A stretch of DNA of 64,000 bases. Origin: Okapia johnstoni. Lineage: Eukaryota; Chordata; Mammalia; Artiodactyla; Giraffidae. Position 1 is the stretch's first letter; the number at the start of each line of letters is the position of its first letter. The notes below the pieces were generated by a model. The model saw nothing but the letters and a program-made list of their open reading frames with translations. It searched no databases and was not told where the DNA came from. The translations under genes and the position numbers were made by a program. The stretch is taken from positions 59,762,985 through 59,826,984 of the forward strand of contig CM044321.1 of assembly GCA_024291935.2 (NCBI GenBank), in the 5' to 3' direction. Shown piece by piece: positions 10,534 through 21,780 of the stretch.

Positions 10534-11018
10534 ATATATATAAACATATATAAATCTATACGTATTATAAACCAAAGAATACTAGACCCCAAGTTTGTGC
10601 TCTACCATTCCTGATTCATGGTGAGATATTCAATTTTAAACCACATCTTAATAGTTATAATCTAACCCAAGTAAGTCAAAACCAATTTCTCACTGGATTA
10701 AGAAATTCTCTAAAAAAGTTTGTGTCTTTATGCCATTTAGAAAAGCTAGTAATGGGAAAACCTGAGCAGCTCACTGAGATTTATTCCTTGACTCTGAAAC
10801 AAACATATGGAACATTTAAATTTCAAAGTTGAAAGAGAATTAAAAATCCTCTAGTCACACCCTCATTTTATACACAGAGAGGAGAAATCCAGACAACTAA
10901 GATCACATGCATCCATTTATTTAGTAGTTTACTTAAAATTTCACATTCATTCTAAAAACATTTATTAACTGCTTCTTTGTCATTGACTATATAGAAGTGA
11001 GTAAACACTGAAAGTCCT
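10534..11018. other. Unassigned A/T-rich sequence
   Basis: No gene is recognised. 10,810-10,915 has weak antisense MIR3-like words ('tttatacacagagaggagaa'). It is otherwise unique. Confidence 0.4.
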
Positions 11019-11082
11019 TGAATTGTGTACTTGAAATAGGTGAGTGTTAGGGTAGGTAAATTATACCTCATATGAAACTGTT
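11019..11082 (+). mobile_element. L1 3' end fragment
   Basis: 'ttgtgtacttgaaataggtg' followed by 'aaattatacctcatatgaaa' matches the common 3' terminus of old L1 elements. It ends where a CHR SINE inserted. Confidence 0.55.
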
Positions 11083-11267
11083 GGGTTTTTTTAAAAAAAT
11101 ATTTATTTATTTATTCAGCCTGCCTTGGGTCTTAGTGGTGGCATGTAGACTTCTTAGGTGTCTAGTTGCCCCACAGCATGTGGGATCTAGTTCTCTGATC
11201 AGGGATCAAACCCAGACCCCTCATTAGGAGCGCAGGGCCTTAACCATTGGACCACCAGGGAAGTCCC
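11083..11267 (-). mobile_element. CHR-family SINE, antisense, with TSD
   Basis: T-rich tail, 'ggtggcatgtagacttctta', 'agcatgtgggatctagttct' and 'ccaccagggaagtccc'. TSD 'tgaaactgtt' is at 11,073-11,082 and 11,268-11,277, within the L1 3' end. Confidence 0.92.
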
Positions 11268-11599
11268 TGAAACTGTTTTTAAAACACGTAAAATTCAGTC
11301 CATCAAGGAGTTCACAATATAAGATAGGCATAAACAATTACAAGAAAGTGTGAAAATGTGAACATGCTATAACAGACCCGTATGCTTAATCATGTAACGC
11401 TGGAGTATCCTGGGGCTCAGGCTTGTACCTCCTGTATTTTCTTTCTACAACCACTCCCTTCATGATCTCATTCACTGTCATGGCTTTAAATATCAATTGT
11501 ATGTTGATGACTCCAAAATTTTTATCTCCAGCATATGTCTCTCCCAAACTCCAAACTCACTAATCCTGCTGACAACCTGACATCTCTCCTTTAAAGGCT

Positions 11600-11826
11600 G
11601 TGTGTATGTGCAAAGTCATGTCAGTCATGTCTAACTCTTTGCAATGCTATGGACTGGAGCCTGTCAGGCGCCTCTGTCCATGGGATTTTCCAAGCAAGAA
11701 TACTGGAGTGGGTTGCCATACTCTTTTAAAGGGGATTTTCCTGACCCAGGGATCGAACCCTCATCTCTCATGTCTCTTGCATTGGCTGGCAGGCTCTTTA
11801 CTGCTAGAGCCACCTAGGAAGCCCCA
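11600..11826 (-). mobile_element. Bov-tA SINE, antisense, in L2, with TSD
   Basis: The Bov-A part runs from 'gtcatgtctaactctttgca' and the head ends 'gccacctaggaagcccc'. An extra 'cttttaaaggggatttt' replaces the usual 'cttctccaggggatctt'. TSD 'tttaaaggct' is at 11,590-11,599 and 11,827-11,836. Confidence 0.93.
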
Positions 11827-11837
11827 TTTAAAGGCTC

Positions 11838-12380
11838 AGTTGAGTTCAGTTCAGTCACTCAGTCGTGTCCGACTCTTTGCGACCCCACTTTGCTTTCTGC
11901 CATAAGTGGTGTCATCTGCGTATCTGAGGTTATTGATATTTCTCCCAACAGTCTTGATTCCAGTTTGTGCTTCATCCAGTCCAGCTTTCTCATGATGTAC
12001 TCTGCATATAAGTTAAATAAGCAGGGTGACAATATACAGCCTTGAGGTACTTCTTTCCCAATTTGGAAACAGTCTATTGTTCCATGTCCAGTTCTAACTG
12101 TTGTTTCTTGACTTGCATACAGATTTCTCAGGAGGCGGGTCAGGTGGTCTGGTATTCCTATTTCTTTAAGAATTTTCTACAGTTTGTTGTGATCCACACA
12201 GTCAAAGGCTTGGTATAGTCAATAAAGCAGAAGTAGTTGTTTTTCTGGAACTCTCTTGCTTTTTCGATGATCCAATGGAAGTTGGCAATTTGATCTCTGG
12301 TTCCTCTGCCTTTTCTAAATCCAGCTTGAACATCTGGAAGTTTATGGTTCACATACTGTTAAAGCCTGGCTTGGAGAATT
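11838..12380 (-). mobile_element. BovB LINE, antisense, internally deleted
   Basis: The BovB 3' terminus (11,838-11,888, 'ttcagttcagtcactcag' and 'gactctttgcgacccca') joins directly to the RT palm region at 'tttctgccataagtggtg' (11,889 on). Compared with the copy at 48.9 kb, about 670 bases between them are absent: the ORF C-terminal part. The rest continues through the RT region to a truncated end at about 12,380. The frame is broken several times. Confidence 0.85.
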
Positions 12381-12493
12381 ATCATCTAAAACTCAACATG
12401 TCCGAAAACACATTTCTAAACTTCACTTCCATATATGCTCCGTCCACAATCTTCATCATTGCAATTCATTAATAGCTTCATCTTTCCAGTTGA

Positions 12494-12735
12494 GTGAAGT
12501 GAGTGAGTGAAAGTCAGTCAGTCGTGTCTGACTCTTTGTGACCCCATGGACTTATACAGTCCACGGAATTCTCCAGGCCAGAATGCTAGAGTGGGTAGCC
12601 TTTCCCTTCTCCAGGGGATCTTCCCAACCCAGAGATCATACCCAGGTCTCCTGCATTGCAGGCGGATTCTTTACCAGCTGAGCCACAAGGGAAGCCCACA
12701 AATACTGGAGTGGGTAGCTTTCTCCAGCAGAGATT
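12494..12735 (-). mobile_element. Bov-tA SINE, antisense, plus extra Bov-A scrap, in L2
   Basis: A complete antisense Bov-tA at 12,494-12,698 is followed by about 35 bases ('atactggagtgggtagcttt') that repeat part of the Bov-A unit. This suggests a partial dimer or a second truncated insertion. L2 resumes with 'tttgatgtcatctttgactt'. Confidence 0.88.
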
Positions 12736-13689
12736 TTTTTACCAAATAGTTTGATGTCATCTTTGACTTCTTTCTTTCTCTCATTTACTCCACCATGAAA
12801 TCCTACTAGCTCTTCCCTCAGCATACATCCAGAATCCAAACACTTCTTACCATCTCCCCTGACACAATCTTGGTCCAAGGCACAATCTTCTCTTGTCCAG
12901 ATTACTGCCTTGTCCTGCAACAGTCCATATTCCATAAATCAGAGGAACCTTTAAGATTGTAACTCAGATAAGTCAGTTTTCATATCAAATCCTCCAAGGA
13001 CTTCCTATCACATTCCTAGTAAAAGCCAGAGTCCTCACAATGGCCTCCAGGACCTCATGAAGTCTTGGCCCCCATCTCCACTCTATTATACCTTTCTGAT
13101 CTAGTCTCCACTACTGTTCTTTCTGATCACTTTGTTCCAAACACATGGGCTTCCTTGTTGTTCTTCAGATAGTATTGGCAAGCTCCAACCTCAGGGCCTT
13201 TGCACTGGCTGTTCCCTCTATCTGAGCTCTAGTAGATATCCCCATTTCTCTCTCCTTCGAATCTTGGCTCACATGTCCTCTCCTCACTGAAGTCTTCCTG
13301 ATTACTCAATTTCAATTTGTAATCAATTTGTAACCCCCAATCTAAAACTCATACCCTTGTGTAGAGACTTTCTATTGCTCTTCCCACTCTGTTTTCTCTA
13401 TAGGCACTTATCACTTTCAATATACTACGAAAAATGCACTTATCTAATTCATAATCTCTCTCTATTAGGCTAAAAGCTCTATGAAGGAAGGCTGTTCCAA
13501 GCATCTAGAACAACAGGAACTCTACAGAATATTTGAAAAACTGAATAAACATACCTAGTACTCTTAGAAAAGGAAATGAGTATGGTTCCTTCTTCAACCA
13601 GGCCAGGTTTTTCTGTCTGGGTTTTGGGGGAGTGGGGGAGGGGAACTGTAGCTAAGATGGAGAAAAAGGTTGCTGGTTGTTAAGCAAGA

Positions 13690-14005
13690 GTTAAATGCGG
13701 AAGTTGTAGTTGAACTTAGTTATGAAAGATGAGCAGGAATTTTCCAGACCAAGAAGATGGTGAAGAGTATTCCAAGTAGAAGGAACAGCATGTGCAAGAG
13801 CAGAACATTTGGCAAATTTATGGCATGGTCACAAAAGGCCAGAGAGCTGGGTATTTTCTCCATACAACAGGGAAGTATGGACCAGGGAAAGTGAATTGGT
13901 CCAGAGAGGAGGCCTGGAAGGCTAGTCAGAATCAGTCATGAAAAATGGAGGCAGATTAAACCCTGGTCTCCCAATTCCCTTTCCAATGCTGTATTCACTG
14001 CTTTA
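13690..14005 (-). mobile_element. L2/MIR-like old repeat, antisense
   Basis: 'ggaacagcatgtgcaagagc' at about 13,781 fits antisense L2 ('cagcaagtgcaaaggccc' type). 13,950-14,005 ('accctggtctcccaattccc') fits antisense MIR. Both are weak. Confidence 0.35.
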
Positions 14006-15110
14006 TACGGTTTCACTTTTCAGTCTAAAAGTTATTTTTCTTTTAGATATTGTAGGCGGATAACTCTACCACCCACATTTTCCTTTATAAATAAATATGC
14101 ATTCATGATCCAGGACTGTGAGATTTATGGTAGGTGATTATCAAAAAATACGCACATTTTAAAAAGCAAAAAGCTGAAAAGGCTCATGTTTTGAAATAGA
14201 TTACAGATTTTTGATTACTTATATGCAAAATACTGAAATAATCCAAACTTCCAAAGAAATGACAGTTGGTGTCTTAGAGATAAAACTCTATAGGAAAAAA
14301 GTAACTGTAATATAACACAGAGGGCTGTGGAAACAGATGTTAAGTTTTGGGGGGACTGAAAAATATCCTCCAAAATTTTTGGTAACTGGCAACTGTTAAA
14401 TCAACACCGATATTATATTGACTATTCTGTATCTGAATTGTTAAATTAGGAATGAAGAAAAGGAAACTGTACTCAGTAAACTGATCATGGACTATACTAT
14501 CATGTTTTATTCTTAAAAGTGGTATTTCTTATACTTTGGTTCTCCTTAACTTGATATGTAAACTGAAGATATTGTACCTTTCAAACTTCATTAGAATTAA
14601 GTGTTAAATATTAAAAATATGCAACAGCAGAACAATTATACGTATATTCAACAAATATTTGACAGCCTACTATGAGCAAAGAATACAGTTTGGTTTTAGA
14701 TTCCAAACACAAAACAAGACACAAAAGCAAGTAGCTATTTCTCTTTTCTTACAATAACCATGAGGAATACACTGATCTATGGGATAGAGAACAACCATTC
14801 AAATGACTGCAAATTTACAGTCTTGTTTAGTTTAAGACAAAACAGTTGTGAGAATCCACCAAAAGCCCTACAGAAATCAGACCACTTCCATTGACTTGTA
14901 TGCACAACTGACTAAAATTTTGTTGAAAGCTGTATCTGCCTATATTTGCTTCCAACAGAGATGTCACTTAGCTTCCTTATACTGTAGTGGACTCAGCCCC
15001 CATCTAGCCCTTGGGAGCCTGAAACGCTGTAGTAAGACCAATTTTCTATGCATTAACATATACATCCGTAGTATTTTTTAACTGCATTTCTTATAATATG
15101 TAGCAAGAGC
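14006..15110. other. Unassigned A/T-rich sequence
   Basis: There is no gene. 14,643-14,770 begins 'ttcaacaaatatttgacagc', a common antisense L2 3'-end word. The remainder appears unique. The small frame at 14,848-15,081 has no known motif. Confidence 0.4.
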
Positions 15111-15114
15111 CAAT

Positions 15115-15480
15115 AGATGTTCTGTCGCTTTGACCTAGCAACTCTACTCCTGGGAACTTATCCAAAAGAACTAATTCCATAGAAGCAAAAATCTAGATGC
15201 ACAAAATCTTTTATTACAAGGCTACCTATAACAGCCAAAATCCAGAAGCAACCTAAATTTCTATAACCAGAAAATGATTTAGGAAAGTATAATACATCAA
15301 CAACATGTCCTATTATGTAATCACTGAAAGCCAGAACCATGAGAACTGCAGAAACTTAAAAAAATACTTTTGATAAACTTGAAATCAAAAGGCACTATTT
15401 TTTCACATAGTACTGTGATTATAAGGTATAAAACCAGATGAGTGTGTGAAAGATTAGATGATAAAGTGGAAAAATGAAAA
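15115..15480 (+). mobile_element. L1 LINE fragment, sense
   Basis: 'ctagcaactctactcctggg' followed by a 'cttatccaaaagaactaatt' segment and 'aacagccaaaatccagaagc' is L1 ORF2/3'-UTR text in sense orientation, strongly diverged. Confidence 0.6.
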
Positions 15481-15821
15481 CAACTGTGTTGGGAAGGAGG
15501 AATAACGAGTTTGTTTTACTTATAAAAATGTTTCAAGTTTCGTTTTGCATCAACTTTTCAACTGAAGATTATGCCAGGAAGAATCAAGTCATACCATGTG
15601 GATATGTCCAAATAGATCACACATAAAAGCTGAATTTTTACAGAAATTGACCCGTTTGTGTTTTCTGTGAGCTCCTTACTATAACTGGCTCTGAAGTATC
15701 ATCATTTTTACCACTGTTTTCAAACTTGCAGAGCTGTTTCCAATAGACATATGTTGGGCCTCATCTCAAACCTACCAAGTCTGAAACTTGGGAAGTGAGG
15801 CCTGGGCATAAGCATTTTGTT

Positions 15822-16175
15822 TTATTTACTATTTTTAAAAATTGAAATATAGTTGCCATGCAATACTATGTTAGTTTCAAATGTAATACATAGGGATTTG
15901 ATATTTGCATACATTACGAAATGAGCACCATGGTCAGTCTAGGAACCATCTGTCCTCATACAAGTCATTACAATATTATTGACTATATTCCTTATGTTGA
16001 ATATCACATGCCCTTGGCTTCTTTATAACTGGAGGTTGCACCTCTTAATCCCCTTCACCTATTTTGCCCATCTCCCACCCTTCTCCCCTCAGGAAACCAC
16101 TCATTTGTCCTTTGCATCTGTGAGTCTGTTATCATTTTTCTTTGTTTGTTGACTTGCTTTGTTCTTTAGAGTATT
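15822..16175 (-). mobile_element. L1 3' UTR, antisense
   Basis: The order is typical of antisense L1 3' ends: 'aaaaattgaaatatagttgc', 'tacgaaatgagcaccatggt', 'tgttgaatatcacatgccct' and 'tgtgagtctgttatcatttt'. Confidence 0.75.
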
Positions 16176-16278
16176 TTAAATCTACCTCCAGGCAATTCTG
16201 AGATGCAGCTAGGGTCAGAACCACTGATACCACTATGTAAGAGAACCAGTGACCTGAAAGCCAGCCTTTTGTGAAATT

Positions 16279-16299
16279 AAAAAAAAAAAAAAAAAAAAA
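16279..16299 (+). repeat. A21 homopolymer
   Basis: An uninterrupted run of A. It may be the tail of an unrecognised retroposed sequence, since nothing nameable lies upstream. Confidence 0.9.
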
Positions 16300-16682
16300 G
16301 CTTTTTAAGCTACACTTTAAAGAAAAAACAAAAATTATAGTTAATGTTCAGGTGACATTTTCAATTTTCATTCCCTGGGATGTAGGAAAATGTAGCAAAT
16401 GTGTTCACACAGCTACAACCCAAGGCATGCTTTCCTGAGGTCCTCAGAGCACACCAAACTAAAGAAGGAGGATCTTGGAGCCATCCCAGACCCGACCCTC
16501 AAGTCAGGACCCCTGTGGCCATGGTGACCTTGTAACATGGCTGCAAGAGACTCTTGGGAATTTCCCAGAAGGCAAATATTTCTTTCTTCATTAAATTTAT
16601 ATGGTGCTCAAAACACTCTACACATCCCAGAGTTTTTATTTTGATTTCTAGCAATTTTCATATACTCAGCTGCTCCCTGCAG

Positions 16683-16958
16683 AGAAGGCAATGGCACTCC
16701 ACTCCAGTACTCTTGCCTGGAAAATCCCATGGACGGAGGAGCCTGGTGGGCTACAGTCCATGGGGTCGCTAAGACTCGGACACGGCTAAGCAACCTCACT
16801 TTCACTTTTCCCTTTCATCCACTGGAGAAGGAAATGGCAACCCACTCCAGTATTCTTGCCTGGAGAATCCCAGGGATGGCGGAGCCTGGTGGGCTGCCGT
16901 CTATGGGGTCGCACAGAGTCGGACACGACTGAAGCGACTTAGCAGCAGCAGCAGCAGC
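16683..16958 (+). mobile_element. BOV-A2 SINE (Bov-A dimer), with 15-bp TSD
   Basis: Two Bov-A monomers are joined by a 'caacctcactttcacttttccc' type linker (about 16,790-16,825). The first starts 'agaaggcaatggcactccac', the second 'ggagaaggaaatggcaaccc', and the element ends in an (AGC)n tail at 16,941-16,958. A perfect TSD 'agctgctccctgcag' is at 16,668-16,682 and 16,959-16,973, a sign of recent insertion. Confidence 0.97.
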
Positions 16959-17199
16959 AGCTGCTCCCTGCAGGCTCATGAAGCTCTGTTGCCTCCAGCA
17001 TCCCCTACGGCAGTGTCAGTAGAGAAGGGAGAGCTTTCTGGAGGCACAGAAGGAAATGTCCACCACAAATAGTCCTCTCGGTTCTGTCCGAATGATGAGG
17101 CCTCTCCAGCTACTTCTTCCAAAATGAGCACCTTACAATCCATTCTCCTGTCGGCTAGTGGTTCTTTCCTTTCCTCTTTGATTTATGGGTTCTATGAGT

Positions 17200-17345
17200 G
17201 GGCCATTATCTCAGAATATTAGAGTTGGGAGGAACTTGCCCCAATTCTTTTGAGAAAACCAAGGCCCAAAGAGGATAACGATTTCCCCAAGATCACATAA
17301 CTTTGATGAGTCAAAGCTGCTTCCCTGTCTTAAAGTACACTATTA
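17200..17345 (-). mobile_element. MIR/MIR3 SINE, antisense
   Basis: 'accaaggcccaaagaggata' followed by 'ccccaagatcacataactt' is the antisense MIR core ('aggcccagagaggggaagtg' type). Confidence 0.5.
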
Positions 17346-17649
17346 TTATAATCAGGAAACTTCTACGACCAACCCACAGGCTGCAGGGCATGTGCCTGAA
17401 GTTGTTCTAATAGTGGGGACAGTTGGCAGTGATTCATCCGCACTGTCTTGCCCAGCCACCCTGTGACAGGTAACATATATCTGAGACATCTGCTGTGATA
17501 TATTGAAATTGTTCAGATGGGTTATCCTGGGAGGGAAGCTAGGAGAGACTGAACCTCTGACACTGGCCCTGTTAACACAACTCCTAAGAGGAGGAGGTGT
17601 TTGAGTAGAAAAGGAGAGGCAAGAATTATTTGTAAGCCTATGTACGTAC
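17346..17649. other. Unassigned unique sequence
   Basis: I see no gene or repeat. The minus-strand frame 17,352-17,651 (MYVHRLTNNSC) has no motif I recognise. Confidence 0.4.
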
Positions 17650-17862
17650 ATTCCCTGCTGACTCAGTCAGTAGAGTCTGCCTGCAATGTGGGAGACCCGG
17701 GTTCAATCCCTGGGTCGGGACAATTCTCTGGAGAAGGAAATGACAACCCACCCACTCTACTATTCTTGCCTGGAGAATTCCTTGAGCAGAGGAGCCTGAT
17801 AGGCTACAGTCCATGGGGTCACAAAGAGTCAGACACGACTGAGTGACTAACACTTTCCCTTC
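17650..17862 (+). mobile_element. Bov-tA SINE
   Basis: The head has an altered A box ('tgactcagtcagtagagtct') and a good B box ('gggttcaatccctgggtcgg'). The Bov-A unit has a small 'ccca' duplication at about 17,748. The tail is at about 17,845-17,862. Confidence 0.92.
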
Positions 17863-18236
17863 ACTTTCATCTACCTTAGATTGCATGTCAACCACTCACC
17901 ACAAAATGCTGAGCGTGAGTTAAAGAATAGGATACAGGGCTTTTTCAAAATTTCTATATTCAGGCAGTTGCCAAAACATGACTGAGATATAGTCTATATT
18001 ACTTGGAAGGATTTAGTATTTGGAATTCTGTATCCACTTTTGTTAGAGGAAAGATTATAGAATGCTACTGCACAGCAGCCGACTTAGCGCCATATTGCTG
18101 GATGTGGCACGGACAGGACAGACTGAACTGTGTCCTCCTAAATTCACATGCTGAGGCCATGTGACTGTGTTAGAGATAGGGCTCTGAGGAGATGGTTAAG
18201 GTTAAATGTTAAGGTCACCATCTCTGATCCCACACC

Positions 18237-18338
18237 CACTCCTGGATTCTTGCCTGGGAAATCCCATGGATAGAGGAGCCTGGTGGGCCACAGTCCAGAG
18301 GGTCGCAGAGAGTCAGACATGACTGAGTGACTTTCACA
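18237..18338 (+). mobile_element. Bov-A unit fragment, in LTR
   Basis: From 'actcctggattcttgcctgg' to 'gactgagtgactttcac'. The 5' end and head are missing. It replaces part of the LTR middle. Confidence 0.88.
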
Positions 18339-18347
18339 AGAGACACC

Positions 18348-18350
<3 letters not shown>

Positions 18351-18391
<41 letters not shown>
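18351..18391 (+). repeat. (TC)20 microsatellite
   Basis: A pure TC tract 41 bases long, at the point where this LTR family normally has a short 'tctctctc' run. It is probably an expansion of that run. It is likely length-polymorphic. The RERERE reading frames across it are artefacts. Confidence 0.97.
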
Positions 18392-18394
<3 letters not shown>

Positions 18395-18794
18395 ACATGA
18401 GGACACAGCAAGGAGGCAGCCATCTGCAAGCCAGGAAGGTATTCTCACCAGAACCTCACTCTGCCTGGACTTGCAGCCTCCAGGACTATGGAAAATAAAA
18501 GTGTGTTGTATAAGCTATGCAGCCTATGATATTTGTTATGGCAGCCTGAACAGACTGTGACAGGAACCACATGGATTCCAAACACCACATGGACTCTCTG
18601 GGCTTCGTGTTCCAGACTCCCCATCATGGGCCCAGGAACACTGGGTGCTCCCTGCCCAGACTGCCAAATGTCCAGCTTTGGTAGGGAGAGTCCAGAATCA
18701 GTAACAGTAATGTAAGTTCTGCCACCTTTGCCAGCTGTTCACAAGCAGGGTATTAAGGAACTACGTGCTTTCATATACAAACAAGAAAGCACAA

Positions 18795-19190
18795 CTTCAC
18801 ACCAATGAATGCAATCATTCGTTCAACAAATAGTCACTGAATACCAACTATGTGTTGGGCACACAGGCATGAGGGATATGGTGGTAAACAGAACAGATGA
18901 AACTTCCTGTTCTCAGACAGCTGATCCTCTCTTGGGGGAAGATAGATGATAAATGAAATAAGTAAAATATTAATATATGATGTGCTAGGCAATGATAAGA
19001 AAAATTAAGCAGCAAGGAGGCTAAGGAATTCACAGTGATTTTCAATAGAGATGTCAGGGGATATTGTCTCACTAAGAAGGTGCCAGAGGAGTAAAGACCT
19101 GAAAGAGGTAAAGGAGCAAGCCAAGCATATGTCAGCAAAAGAACATTCCAGAATGGCAGAAAGGACCGAGGCATGTTGGCAAACACCAGG
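18795..19190 (-). mobile_element. L2 LINE 3' region, antisense
   Basis: It begins 'cattcgttcaacaaatagtc', then 'accaactatgtgttgggcac', and continues with 'aaagacctgaaagaggtaaa' and 'agaacattccagaatggcag'. This is the order of antisense L2. Confidence 0.6.
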
Positions 19191-19390
19191 ATGGGTGGTG
19201 TGGCGGAGAGATGAACTGGGGTGAGAGAGATGGTGTACGGATCACGCAGAGCTTGTCAACCAGTCCGTTAACTTCGTCCTCTACTCTGAGCAGAGCAGCA
19301 GTATGACCTGCTTTACATTCTACCAGAATCTCTCAGGCTGCTGGGCTGGCAAAGCTGCTGTGGAGTAAAAGCTTGGAACATATGCTCTAT

Positions 19391-19848
19391 TGGCCTCCTA
19401 GGGCTGTTGTAACCAGTTACCACAAATCGGTGGCTTAAAACAAAAGTAATGTATTCTCTCACATTTCTGGAGGCTAGAGACCTGAAATCAAGGTGTCAGC
19501 ACCACTGGTTTCTTCTGGAACCTCTGATGAAGAATCTGGCCCATGCCTCTCTCCCAGCTTCTGGTGGTGATGGCAACTTCAGGCGTTCCTTGGCTTGTAG
19601 CCACATCACCCCAATCTCTGCTTGCATCTCCGTACGACCTTTTCCCCCATGTGCGTTTCAGTGTCTGAGTCCAAATCTCCCTCTCCTTTCTCTTATAAAT
19701 GCTGTAGCCATCGGATATAAGGCCCAGCCTAATCCAGTATGACCTCATCTTAACTAATTCAATCTGCAAAAACCTTGTTTCCAAATGAGGTCACATTGAC
19801 AGCTCTGTATGGACATGAACTGGAGGAGATATTATACAACTCACTACA
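19391..19848 (-). mobile_element. MLT1-like (ERVL-MaLR) LTR, antisense
   Basis: 'agggctgttgtaaccagtta', 'ggtggcttaaaacaaaagta', 'ggaggctagagacctgaaat' and 'ttccaaatgaggtcacattg' are the antisense counterpart of the LTR type at 18.1 kb. Solitary; the minus- and plus-strand frames across it are not genes. Confidence 0.65.
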
Positions 19849-20252
19849 CATACCTGACATTAAATACTTAATTTAGGCTTATAATCTGAGAAAAACCAGC
19901 CTTTAAAAAAAAATCAATGCTAAATTTAGATCCTACTGTTTATAGGAAGGAAAACATCATGTGAAATACTGGTAGATCTTTCCATAAGATGGAACTGGCT
20001 AAAAACAAATTATAAATAAAATTGCCAAACAAAGTCCAGGTCTGAGGAACTAATCTGTTGGTTTTCTTTTTTTTTCTCCCTAAGTAATAGTAAACTTATA
20101 TGAACATGCACATATGAACAGAAAACCAAAAAAGGCTTTCCACAAAATTACTTTCAGTAATCACATTTTTAGCCCTGGCTCTGGGAGTGAATGACCTTGA
20201 CTCTGGCAAGAGGGTTAGCAGGTCTGTACTAGTCTCAAAGATAAAGGTAGGG

Positions 20253-20474
20253 GTGTTGCTGTTGTTGTTGTTTAGTTGCTAAGTTGTGTTCGACTATTTG
20301 TGACCCCATGCACCATACATAGCCTGCCAGGTCCTCTCTCCATGGGATTCTCCAGGCAAGCGTACTGGAGTGGATGGCATTCCCTTCTCCAGGGGATCTT
20401 CCTGACCCAGGGAACGAACCTGGGGCTCCCGCAGTGCTGGCAGATTCTTTACTGACTGAGCCACCAGGAGGCCC
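20253..20474 (-). mobile_element. Bov-tA SINE, antisense, with TSD
   Basis: The T/G tail is 'tgttgctgttgttgttg'. A complete Bov-A unit and head follow, ending 'gagccaccaggaggccc'. TSD 'aaaggtaggg' is at 20,243-20,252 and 20,475-20,484. Confidence 0.94.
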
Positions 20475-20519
20475 AAAGGTAGGGTAGGGTCTGCCAATCC
20501 TTTCCTGGTGACTTTAAAA

Positions 20520-20697
20520 AAAATTTTTTTTTAAGTTTTTATTTACTTATTTATTGATTTGGCTGCACCTGGTCTTAGTTACACTGTGCAAACTCTTAGT
20601 TTTGGCTTGTGGAATCTAGTTCCCTGACTAGGGATCAAACCCAGGTGACCTGAGTTGGGAGCGTGGAATCTTAGCCACTGGATCATCAAGTAAGACT
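20520..20697 (-). mobile_element. CHR-family SINE, antisense, with TSD
   Basis: T-rich tail, 'ggcttgtggaatctagttcc', an inverted B box and a degraded A box ('ggatcatcaagtaagactc'). The TSD is 'tcctggtgactttaaaaaaa' (20,500-20,519) and 'tcctagtgatttttaaaaaa' (20,698-20,717). Confidence 0.9.
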
Positions 20698-20717
20698 CTC
20701 CTAGTGATTTTTAAAAA

Positions 20718-21130
20718 AGGGACATGTTTGTGTCCCAGGAAACAAAAATGTGGGATATATTCAAACTCTGTAAATAAAAATAATCCAATTCTTAAGTACC
20801 ACATCTCTGCCCCAGGCGCATCCATTTGCCACCCTGCTCCACAAGGCCTTCAGAACCCAGTTCACTGAGGTTCAGGAAGAAATCCCAGGAGCGAAGGTCA
20901 GCAAGGGCAGCATGATGCCTTGCCTCCTTTACCTGCCCGGTTTCCTGCAGCTAGCTGGGCTTCTTAGATGGCCTGGTCTCAGCACATTTTCACATGGCTG
21001 AGTCCACTTCAGAATAAAGTCATGGAACATTTCTGGAGAAGCTATTCAGCACAGGAAGCTGCTTCAAAGCCGCGAGCTAGTGATGTCTGGTGATTACAGG
21101 AATTCTCTCTCTCTTTTGTGTATTTCAGTC

Positions 21131-21162
<32 letters not shown>

Positions 21163-21780
21163 TTCACACAGTCTTTAATGCATCGCCTCTTCTATATGCT
21201 ATCCCCAACTCTTCTGGTCTAGCTTTTCCTTTTTTCTATACCCTCTCCCACACATGAGCAATTGGTAACAGCCTTCCACTCGCTGCCAGTACCTAACTTT
21301 CCTGAGCACCTGCACCACCAGCCTTTCCACTCAGGTGGAATACAATCCCGCCCCTTCCCATCCTGTGTGGCACACGGAGCTGTAGCCGGACCACATCTCA
21401 CATCAAATTGCCTCCAACACGAGCTCCACACACAATTCTAGGCCTGTTTAGGGGAGAGGCACCCGCCAAAGCCTCCACCCGTGAAGACAGACACATCTGC
21501 TGCTTCTCTCCACAGACAATCCACTGCCCCCAGAGCCCATACTTCTGGTATTTCAATACTAAGGCTAGACAGAAGCACAGAAGTGTGAAAACGCAACCAT
21601 CAGAGAGGTAACCACTTTCACTGAAAAGAAAACAATTTTTTTGGCATACTTTTTCATGAAGATTCAGCCTCTTTTGACGAAACATCAGTTAATTCCCACC
21701 TTTTTTCTAATTCTCCTGGGTCTCACAGCCGTTTTCACGTTTTCCTGAGTGCTCCCCCTGGGAGATAAACTTGGCCTGCA
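20718..21780. other. Unique sequence left of the CpG cluster
   Basis: No repeat other than the AC tract. GC content rises to the right. Minus-strand frames 21,219-21,431, 21,398-21,685 and 21,685-21,888 abut but show no recognisable domain. It could hold a non-coding first exon or flank of the element at 21.8-22.3 kb; the sequence alone does not decide. Confidence 0.45.
21135..21162 (+). repeat. (AC)14 microsatellite
   Basis: A pure AC tract of 28 bases followed by 'ttcacacag'. Likely polymorphic. Confidence 0.97.

Larger units (their letters stand above)
11403..13560 (+). mobile_element. L2 LINE with decayed RT and 3' region, nested insertions
   Basis: An ancient L2 is split into four pieces: 11,403-11,599, 12,381-12,493, 12,736-13,560 and short joins. 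The first piece carries the degenerate CR1/L2-type RT signature YVDDSKIFI, with the YVDD codons at 11,500-11,511. The second encodes LKLNMSENTF. The third is the L2 3' region, with 'cagggcctttgcactggctg' at about 13,191-13,210. Inserted are a Bov-tA, an internally deleted BovB and another Bov-tA. Many stops remain and there is no functional ORF. Confidence 0.75.
18113..18562 (+). mobile_element. MLT1-like (ERVL-MaLR) LTR, interrupted
   Basis: It starts 'acagactgaactgtgtcctc' in place of the usual 'ggactgaattgtgtccccc' and continues with the 'ggacacagcaaggaggcagc' part. It has an AATAAA at about 18,493 and ends with 'ttgttatggcagcctgaac' and 'gactgtgaca'. A Bov-A fragment and a (TC)20 tract lie inside. 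It is a solitary LTR with no internal region. Confidence 0.6.

Noticed and set aside
18144..18448. Frames containing RERERERE or SLSLSLSL.
   Set aside because: Products of the (TC)20 microsatellite.
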